Source: Lachnospiraceae bacterium | Lineage (GTDB): Bacteria; Bacillota; Clostridia; Lachnospirales; Lachnospiraceae | NCBI GenBank assembly: GCA_017964055.1 | Contig: JAGCSS010000026.1 | Span: forward strand, 1 to 6,913 | Direction: 5' to 3' | Length of the DNA: 6,913 nt | Part shown: in pieces, positions 1 to 4,039 of the stretch | Position numbering within the stretch: position 1 is the stretch's first letter | Layout of the letters: each line of letters starts with the position of its first letter | Made by a program: the position numbers and the translations under genes | The notes under the pieces: model-generated | The model's database searches: none | What the model was told of the DNA's origin: nothing | Seen by the model: only the letters and a program-made list of their open reading frames with translations

Positions 1-1
1 G

Positions 2-10
2 ACAGCTTCA
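2..10. repeat. Left copy of 9-bp inverted repeat flanking the HNH gene
   Basis: ACAGCTTCA at 2-10 is the exact reverse complement of TGAAGCTGT at 974-982, which begins at the stop codon of the HNH gene. The two copies frame the reading frame almost exactly. The repeat is short, so chance is possible, and the sequence left of position 1 is not available to test whether it extends. Confidence 0.4.
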
Positions 11-15
11 AAAAT

Positions 16-20
16 GGAGG
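16..20 (+). promoter_or_regulatory. Ribosome binding site that sets the HNH gene start
   Basis: GGAGG, 8 nt before the ATG at 29. It overlaps the upstream in-frame ATG at 14, which therefore cannot be the main start. The 11-mer GGAGGAGTATA (16-26) recurs at 1198-1208. Confidence 0.8.
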
Positions 21-28
21 AGTATATA

Positions 29-976
29 ATGAACTTACTAGATGTATATGACGAGGAAAGAATCTGTGAGTATAGGGGTGAGGTATATTCCGTACGTGAC
101 AATGGTGCGGTAATGCGTCATGCCCGAGATGGAGAAAAAACGAGGAAGTTAGATAATTCTTGGACGTTCGGAATCGTCGATAAGCAGCATGGGTATATGA
201 GGTTTTCAAGCGAAGCGGTGCATAGGATTGTTGCTACTGCCTTTCACGGACCGGCCCCTTCCGAACAGCATATAGTCGATCATCAGGACACAAATCGACA
301 GAACAATAGGCCCGAAAATCTTCGATGGGTTACAAAGATTGAGAATATACTCATTAACGAGATCACTTGCAAGAAGTTGGAGATGTCATGTGGGTGCTCG
401 ATTGAACAGATATTGGCTGATATATCGATCCTGCAAAATAAAAGACTTTCTACGGATATCGCATGGATGAAGACGGTCAGTCAGGAAGAGGCAGCGGAAT
501 CGCTTAAATCGTGGAAACAGTGGGCGAGGGATGCCGCAGAGCAAAAAACAGTCCGAATGAGGGAGGGCAGGAGAGAACGCGAAGAGAAGCGGAGCTTTTT
601 GCCCCGCCATAACTACGGGAATTCTCCTAGCGCGATGCAATACCCTTTGGAGCCGAAAGCGGCGGAGGCTTCTCTTGAAGATTATTATAATGAATTAAAA
701 CTCAAACATACTCTCGCTTATAAAAACCACTATGGGGAAATCTCTTCGTACCGTATAACGGATTTTTATCTGAACAGAGAGACTAACGTCCTGACAGTGG
801 CGACAGAACTCGAGGACGGCTTGAAGAAATATTATCTGACGTATATAACCATTGAAGACAATCACTTCAGTTATGAAGCACGGAGCTTTTTCTCGCCGGA
901 GGGGCAGAAGAAATACATGACAATCGCTAGGGGAGAAAAGTGGACCGGCGGAGAAGTTATAGATGACTATTGCTGA
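29..976 (+). CDS. HNH-type endonuclease-like protein with extra C-terminal domain
   Basis: Probable HNH nuclease of 315 residues. I chose the ATG at 29 because GGAGG lies at 16-20 with an 8-nt spacer; an in-frame ATG at 14 falls inside that ribosome binding site. An HNH_3-like core is seen at about residues 60-106: VHRIVATAF (64-72), then DH (84-85), then NN (92-93) and ENLRW (96-100), the usual arrangement of metal and catalytic positions (H85, N93, N97). Residues 121-166 (CGCSIEQILADIS, then IAWMKTVSQEEA and a Trp-rich helix) match a segment I recall following the HNH core in a widespread bacterial family. Residues 167-200 are charged and probably helical. About 208-315 form a beta-rich domain ending WTGGEVIDDYC. 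The substrate is unknown; homing, phage-linked or defence roles are all possible. The gene stands alone, is richer in A+T at its 5' end (about 43% G+C over 1-180), and is framed by short inverted repeats. Confidence 0.8.
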   Translation: MNLLDVYDEERICEYRGEVYSVRDNGAVMRHARDGEKTRKLDNSWTFGIVDKQHGYMRFSSEAVHRIVATAFHGPAPSEQHIVDHQDTNRQNNRPENLRWVTKIENILINEITCKKLEMSCGCSIEQILADISILQNKRLSTDIAWMKTVSQEEAAESLKSWKQWARDAAEQKTVRMREGRREREEKRSFLPRHNYGNSPSAMQYPLEPKAAEASLEDYYNELKLKHTLAYKNHYGEISSYRITDFYLNRETNVLTVATELEDGLKKYYLTYITIEDNHFSYEARSFFSPEGQKKYMTIARGEKWTGGEVIDDYC

Positions 977-982
977 AGCTGT
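974..982. repeat. Right copy of 9-bp inverted repeat flanking the HNH gene
   Basis: TGAAGCTGT includes the TGA stop of the HNH gene (974-976) and is the exact reverse complement of 2-10. The same bases also form a local hairpin with 990-997: GAAGCT at 975-980 pairs with AGCTTC at 992-997, plus two inner pairs of which one is G-U, leaving a 7-nt loop. There is no T tract after it, so it is not a convincing terminator. Confidence 0.4.
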
Positions 983-985
983 TAA

Positions 986-1177
986 AACTATAGCTTCCTG
1001 TCTCCGGGCATCGAGGAGGATCAGGGCCAGTTATGCTTCCTTGAAAAAGGTATGAACGAGGATGTGTCATGGTCCCTGGGTGAAGATGAGTTCGGCACCT
1101 ATATCTTACTGGACGACGCTTATACCGGTGAAACTCCTCTCGATGAGACCCTGAACGCATGGGAATATGTAGATTGA
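986..1177 (+). pseudogene. Start-less 3' remnant of an acidic protein gene
   Basis: An open frame of 63 codons, ending in TGA at 1175-1177, reads like real protein. It begins NYSFLSPGIEEDQGQ, continues through WSLGEDEFGTYILLDDAY and ends LNAWEYVD, and is rich in Asp and Glu. It has no start of its own at the 5' end because TAA (983-985) precedes it. The only internal ATG (1052) lacks a Shine-Dalgarno sequence and would give just 41 residues. It lies in the same frame as the HNH gene but is cut off from it by TGA (974-976) and TAA (983-985). I read it as the tail of a gene truncated by insertion or recombination. A decayed extension of the HNH protein is the alternative. I do not recognise the family. 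Confidence 0.45.
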
Positions 1178-1197
1178 TTATAATATTACAGATCTGA

Positions 1198-1208
1198 GGA
1201 GGAGTATA
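1198..1208 (+). repeat. Second copy of GGAGGAGTATA, an orphan Shine-Dalgarno
   Basis: This 11-mer is identical to 16-26, the leader of the HNH gene, but no start codon follows at a usable distance: the sequence goes on GCGAAAAGCCC. It may be a leftover leader from a deleted or rearranged gene, or a coincidence among purine-rich Shine-Dalgarno sequences. Confidence 0.35.
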
Positions 1209-1217
1209 GCGAAAAGC

Positions 1218-1235
1218 CCAAAAGGTAACTTTTGG
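1218..1235. repeat. Short hairpin with GTAA (GNRA-type) loop
   Basis: CCAAAAG (1218-1224) and CTTTTGG (1229-1235) pair perfectly over 7 bp around a GTAA loop. The downstream sequence is pyrimidine-rich but lacks a run of T, so a terminator role is weak. It lies just upstream of the promoter for the secreted protein gene and might instead be a protein-binding site. Confidence 0.4.
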
Positions 1236-1259
1236 ATACTTATTCTCTCGCAGCATTTG

Positions 1260-1268
1260 TGGTATAGT
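1260..1268 (+). promoter_or_regulatory. Extended -10 promoter for the secreted SH3 protein
   Basis: TGGTATAGT is an extended -10 element: TG, one base, then a hexamer matching TATAAT at 5 of 6. The -35 position with a 17-nt spacer (1240-1245, TTATTC) is poor, which fits an extended -10 promoter. Transcription would start near 1275, just before an 18-bp palindrome. Confidence 0.5.
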
Positions 1269-1279
1269 GATACCGTAAG

Positions 1280-1297
1280 TGATGTTTGTAAACATCA
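1280..1297. promoter_or_regulatory. 18-bp operator-like palindrome before the secreted protein gene
   Basis: TGATGTTTGTAAACATCA has perfect 8-bp arms around a 2-bp centre. It lies 11 bp after the putative -10 and 13 bp before the ribosome binding site, where a bound repressor would block initiation. The geometry suits a dimeric helix-turn-helix repressor such as the TetR or GntR family; no regulator gene is next to it. A 2-nt loop is too tight for a good RNA hairpin, which favours a DNA site. Confidence 0.55.
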
Positions 1298-1324
1298 AAA
1301 CAAAAAGACAGGAGTGTAATTGTT

Positions 1325-2116
1325 ATGAAAAAAGTGTTCAAATCTTTATTGACCGCATTACTTTTTGCCTTCGTGATCGCAGCGCTTTCGGGCCTCGGCA
1401 GTGTTAAGGCATCGGCAGCTACCATTTCCGACGACCTCGACGGCGACGGAACCGATGAGACCATCGTATACGACACCGAGGAATCGGATAAGGGTCTGCA
1501 GCTCAGCTTTCTGACCATTAACGGCAAGGACGTTCTTGCGGCTATCCAGATGGAAGATCAGTTCTATCCGGACATGATCACGGTCGAAGTTATCGATACC
1601 TGCACGAAGGACGGTCTTAAGGAGCTCGCGGTCATCAAGAATGTTGAAGGCTGGGATGAATACACACTGATCAGGTTCAAGGGCGGAAAGATCAGCAAGT
1701 ATTGCAAGCTCGATGACGCGGACGGTATCGTCAGCCAGAAGAAAAAGAGCAGGATCACGATCAAGACCGATGTATTTGTCCGCGGTCTCGGCTACATCAA
1801 AGTAAACATGAACCTTAAGGTTAAGTCCGGACGTGCTGTTTTGGTTGATGAGCCTTCCAAGCCCAATAAGGATAATGAGAAGACCACATTCAAGACCAAC
1901 AGGAAGATGCCCCTTTATGCAGATGAATACGCAGGCGAGCAGATCGGAACCCTGAAGAAGGGCGCGAAGTTCAAGCTCGTACAGTTCGTACGCGACGGCG
2001 AAGGCAACTTCACCAGGATATGCGTTAAGTCAAACGGTGTAACAGGCTGGATCGATTCGACAGATTTTGATGATTACACTGAGTTCTTTGTAAAGAATCC
2101 TCCCGTGTGGGAATAA
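1325..2116 (+). CDS. Secreted protein with Ca-binding-like motif and C-terminal SH3-like domain
   Basis: This 263-residue protein is predicted to be exported. It has a Sec signal peptide (KK at 2-3, hydrophobic core about 8-24) with likely cleavage after ASA at 29-31. The mature N terminus carries DLDGDGTDE (37-45), a D-x-D-x-D-G loop like those in FG-GAP/VCBS repeats and EF-hand-like calcium sites. A beta-rich middle domain spans about 46-170. After a Lys/Pro/Asn linker (about 175-185), residues 186-246 look like a bacterial SH3 domain: PLYADEYAG, then IGTLKKGAKFKLVQ, then VTGWIDS with Trp242. Such domains often bind cell wall peptides, so it may act at the cell surface. No catalytic residues are recognisable. 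The ribosome binding site is AGGAG at 1310-1314, 10 nt before the ATG. The gene has its own promoter and operator-like site and is monocistronic. Confidence 0.8.
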   Translation: MKKVFKSLLTALLFAFVIAALSGLGSVKASAATISDDLDGDGTDETIVYDTEESDKGLQLSFLTINGKDVLAAIQMEDQFYPDMITVEVIDTCTKDGLKELAVIKNVEGWDEYTLIRFKGGKISKYCKLDDADGIVSQKKKSRITIKTDVFVRGLGYIKVNMNLKVKSGRAVLVDEPSKPNKDNEKTTFKTNRKMPLYADEYAGEQIGTLKKGAKFKLVQFVRDGEGNFTRICVKSNGVTGWIDSTDFDDYTEFFVKNPPVWE

Positions 2117-2140
2117 GCTTTCCGGAAAACAGTATGATTT

Positions 2141-2166
2141 AAGGGCCGCCCATGGGGGCGGCCCTT
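2141..2166. terminator. GC-rich hairpin between convergent genes, probably bidirectional
   Basis: AAGGGCCGCCC (2141-2151) pairs perfectly with GGGCGGCCCTT (2156-2166), giving an 11-bp stem with a 4-nt loop. It sits between the ends of the secreted protein gene (2116) and the opposing membrane protein gene (2197). The T tail is weak on both strands, but the stem is very stable and the position is right for shared termination. Confidence 0.7.
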
Positions 2167-2196
2167 CTGTATGCCGGATCATATTTTCCGCTGCCG

Positions 2197-2670
2197 TTAC
2201 GAATTACGTATCTCAAAGATCCCGTCAGGGGTGTAGATATCAGCATCGAAAAATGCGAACGGCTTGTCGGTTTTCTTATAGAAAGCTACATAATAGGTCT
2301 TATCGGTCTCGGCCTCGTCATAAATCTTTTTGTCGACCGCGATCCTGTAATCGTTGTCGAATTCCACCTGCCAGGAATAAGCGTTGATATCGTCATCGGA
2401 AATATCCACACATTCCTTGTACGTCAGAGTGGAGAGGCGGAAATATGCCTCTTTGGGATTCGCCGATTCGGCCTTCTTTCTGGTTTTGAGACCGATACAC
2501 AGGGCAACTGCAAGAACAAACAGCGCCACACCCCAGCCGACCGCCGGGTTCGGAATGATCAGGATACATACCAGGCAGAACAGGACTACGAATGCCATGA
2601 TTTTGATCAGGCTCCGGTTGACCGAGAAATACTGTTTCGTTAAAACGGATTTTGTGATGGTTTTTTTCAT
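2197..2670 (-). CDS. Small two-helix membrane protein with cytoplasmic domain, function unknown
   Basis: A 157-residue protein I do not recognise. The start at 2670 is set by GGAGG (2678-2682 on the + strand), 7 nt upstream; an open extension to 2754 would run through the promoter and was rejected. The N terminus is basic (KK, K7, K12, R19, K23). Two hydrophobic helices follow at about 22-39 and 44-61, joined by a short turn with PNPAVGW, and then a positive cluster KTRKK (62-66). By the positive-inside rule both termini are cytoplasmic. Residues 67-157 form a soluble, acidic, beta-rich domain (KEAYFRLSTLTYKECVDIS, then SWQVEFDNDYRIAVDKKIYDEAETDKTYYVAFYKK). The layout resembles small bacterial membrane proteins of unknown function. 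It has its own promoter. Confidence 0.75.
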   Translation of the reverse strand: MKKTITKSVLTKQYFSVNRSLIKIMAFVVLFCLVCILIIPNPAVGWGVALFVLAVALCIGLKTRKKAESANPKEAYFRLSTLTYKECVDISDDDINAYSWQVEFDNDYRIAVDKKIYDEAETDKTYYVAFYKKTDKPFAFFDADIYTPDGIFEIRNS

Positions 2671-2691
2671 TTGGCTCCCTCCGTTGTTTGC

Positions 2692-2706
2692 CGCAGATAC
2701 TCTGCG
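2692..2706. promoter_or_regulatory. Inverted repeat in the leader of the membrane protein gene
   Basis: CGCAGA (2692-2697) and TCTGCG (2701-2706) flank TAC. On the minus strand this falls between the likely transcription start (about 2719) and the ribosome binding site. It could be an operator half-site pair or a small leader hairpin. Confidence 0.35.
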
Positions 2707-2725
2707 TTCTTTTAATACAGAATGT

Positions 2726-2754
2726 ATCATAATACCATGAAAAAGAGAAGTCAC
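2726..2754 (-). promoter_or_regulatory. Promoter for the small membrane protein gene
   Basis: Read on the minus strand, GTGACT (2749-2754) is followed after 17 nt by TATGAT (2726-2731). These match the sigma-A hexamers at 4 of 6 and 5 of 6. Transcription would start near 2719, about 50 nt before the start codon. Confidence 0.55.
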
Positions 2755-2805
2755 TTTTGGTTACCTGATTTTTTCGTAAGACAGGTTAAGCAAATACGGG
2801 GCTTT

Positions 2806-2834
2806 TTGACAATACTCATAAAACGTATTAGAAT
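2806..2834 (+). promoter_or_regulatory. Sigma-A promoter for the flavin reductase-like gene
   Basis: TTGACA (2806-2811), a 17-nt spacer and TAGAAT (2829-2834): a perfect -35 and a 5-of-6 -10. The predicted transcription start near 2841 is directly upstream of AAAGGAG (2847-2853), so the leader is very short. Confidence 0.75.
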
Positions 2835-2862
2835 AATAGGTAAAAGAAAGGAGTGTATCGGT

Positions 2863-3336
2863 ATGGAGTTTACGACGGATATCCTGAGTGTGTTTGATAA
2901 ACAGTGGGCACTGCTCACGGCAGGAAAAGAGAACAGTTTCAATACGATGACTATCAGCTGGGGCGGGCTCGGGACCCTCTGGGGAAAGCCCGTTGCGACT
3001 GTTTATGTGCGGACATCGAGATATACCCATGATTTCATGGATTCAAACGATTATTTTACTGTTAGTTTTTATCCCGGGGAGTACAGGCAGATACTGGGCG
3101 TGCTCGGCAAAGAGTCCGGCCGGGATATGGATAAGATGAAGGCTTCGGGACTCACGCCAGTTAAGGCGGGAGAGTCCATGTCCTTTAAAGAGGCCGAAGT
3201 GACACTGGTCTGCAAAAAGCTGTACAGGCAGCAGCTGGAAGTCGCGAATATGCCCGAGGCGGTCGCAAAGGCCATGTACGACGGCATAGCGCCGCATGAC
3301 ATGTACATCGGCGAGATAGTGGATATCATCCGTTAG
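2863..3336 (+). CDS. Flavin reductase-like FMN-binding protein
   Basis: A 157-residue protein of the flavin reductase-like, FMN-binding split-barrel family. Members bind FMN and often reduce flavins or other small molecules with NAD(P)H; the substrate here cannot be told. The start at 2863 is set by AAAGGAG (2847-2853) with a 9-nt spacer. A longer open frame back to 2722 includes the promoter and is not used. Family signature: SFNTMTISWGGLGTLWGKP (25-43), then a hydrophobic strand and VRTSRYTHDFM (49-59), then the DYFTVSFYP strand. These regions normally contact the FMN phosphate and ring. The central GKESGRDMDKMKASGL stretch and a C-terminal HDMYIGEIVDI strand also fit, and the length is normal for the short family members. 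It has its own promoter. Its last 11 bp overlap the end of the opposing SRAP gene, with no terminator between them. Confidence 0.85.
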   Translation: MEFTTDILSVFDKQWALLTAGKENSFNTMTISWGGLGTLWGKPVATVYVRTSRYTHDFMDSNDYFTVSFYPGEYRQILGVLGKESGRDMDKMKASGLTPVKAGESMSFKEAEVTLVCKKLYRQQLEVANMPEAVAKAMYDGIAPHDMYIGEIVDIIR

Positions 3337-3967
3337 GCAGAGCTTTTATAACCTTTTCGAGGACCATGTCCGTCAGGGCGTAAGGGAGCAGCAGCTCCGG
3401 CCGTGTTTCGGGGCTTATCCATTCGGCAATCCGGTCCGCGGGGAGTATGAGCGGCATGCGGTCGTGGATCCTGCTGACTTCACCTGCGGGCTCGCGGGTT
3501 ATGACGGCAAATACCGGCAGACCGTTCTCAATCGTATACAGTTCGCACAGCCAGACCGTGTGACTGCCGCGGGGCTGTATCATGTATTTGTCGCCGGTCT
3601 TTTTCTTTCCGTCCGGCGCGGTGAAATGCTCCCATTCGCAGTACCACGAGGCCGGGATTATGCAGCGCCTGCGCTGCCAGGCTTCCTTAAATATCGGCTT
3701 TTCGGCGGCGCTTTCGACTCTGGCGTTAACTATGGCGTTTTTGCTGCCGGGCAGCGTAAAGCCCCATTTCATCGGGAACGCGGAGCGTTCTCCGTTCCTG
3801 TTGGAGGCGATCACGGGGGCGATATCGGTAGGGCGCACTTCACCCTCGGTGATGACGGGTTTTGCGTATTCGCGCAGGAACCGTTCGCGCAGGGAAGATG
3901 CCAGGGCCTTTTCCAGCACTTCCTTAAAGACGGGTTCGTTTTCACTGAAATAGTATCTGCAGCACAT
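3326..3967 (-). CDS. SOS response-associated peptidase (SRAP) family, YedK/HMCES-like
   Basis: A 213-residue SRAP-domain protein. In the family (YedK, HMCES), Cys2 forms a thiazolidine crosslink with abasic sites in single-stranded DNA, shielding them from breakage. The characteristic residues are present: Met1-Cys2 at the very N terminus (MCCRYY), Arg4, Asn81 in NARVES, Glu111 in the SWYCEWEH segment (the family more often shows a FYEW-type sequence), and His168 in IHDRMPLIL. RRRCIIPAS (99-107) is also typical. The length is normal. Processing after Met1 would expose the catalytic Cys2; a second Cys3 follows. The ribosome binding site GGAG (3974-3977 on the + strand) is 6 nt from the ATG at 3967, so the start is secure. 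No clear LexA-type box is seen upstream despite the family name. The gene is divergent from the diguanylate cyclase gene and convergent with the flavin reductase gene. Confidence 0.92.
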   Translation of the reverse strand: MCCRYYFSENEPVFKEVLEKALASSLRERFLREYAKPVITEGEVRPTDIAPVIASNRNGERSAFPMKWGFTLPGSKNAIVNARVESAAEKPIFKEAWQRRRCIIPASWYCEWEHFTAPDGKKKTGDKYMIQPRGSHTVWLCELYTIENGLPVFAVITREPAGEVSRIHDRMPLILPADRIAEWISPETRPELLLPYALTDMVLEKVIKALPNG

Positions 3968-4019
3968 GTTTTTCTCCGTTTATGGGGATCCATCCGTAAT
4001 TTGAAACTCTGACGAATAC

Positions 4020-4028
4020 ATTATACCA
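4020..4028 (-). promoter_or_regulatory. Extended -10 promoter for the SRAP gene
   Basis: The minus strand reads TGGTATAAT, a perfect TATAAT preceded by the TG of an extended -10. The -35 position is poor, as such promoters tolerate. Transcription would start near 4013, leaving a leader of about 45 nt. The element lies only 11 bp from the start codon of the divergent cyclase gene, so the two genes may compete. For the plus strand I see only TTGAAA at 4001-4006 without a good -10. Confidence 0.6.
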
Positions 4029-4039
4029 CAGGAGCGCCT

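Noticed and set aside
974..985. Stop codon readthrough joining the HNH gene to the frame at 986-1177
   Set aside because: Two in-frame stops of different type (TGA, TAA) lie within four codons and no recoding signal is apparent.
975..997. Hairpin after the HNH gene as an intrinsic terminator
   Set aside because: The stem is short (six Watson-Crick pairs plus two inner pairs, one of them G-U), overlaps the stop codon, and is followed by CTGTCTCC rather than a T run.
1..997. A group I or group II intron carrying the HNH gene
   Set aside because: Only a few bases flank the reading frame inside the window and I could not find the conserved catalytic RNA core or domain V; the left flank is missing, so it cannot be supported.
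2152..2643. A 163-codon plus-strand frame opposite the small membrane protein gene
   Set aside because: It begins inside the terminator hairpin and has no ribosome binding site, while the minus-strand frame has a promoter, a GGAGG site and sensible membrane topology.
2722..2862. Longer N terminus for the flavin reductase-like protein starting at 2722
   Set aside because: It would run through the TTGACA/TAGAAT promoter and the AAAGGAG site and adds 47 residues not typical of the family.
3464..4012. A 182-codon open frame on the plus strand opposite the SRAP gene
   Set aside because: The minus-strand SRAP protein has all its family residues and a ribosome binding site; the opposite frame has no motif and is a shadow.
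3968..4039. LexA/SOS box upstream of the SRAP gene
   Set aside because: No GAAC-N4-GTTC type palindrome is present in the spacer.
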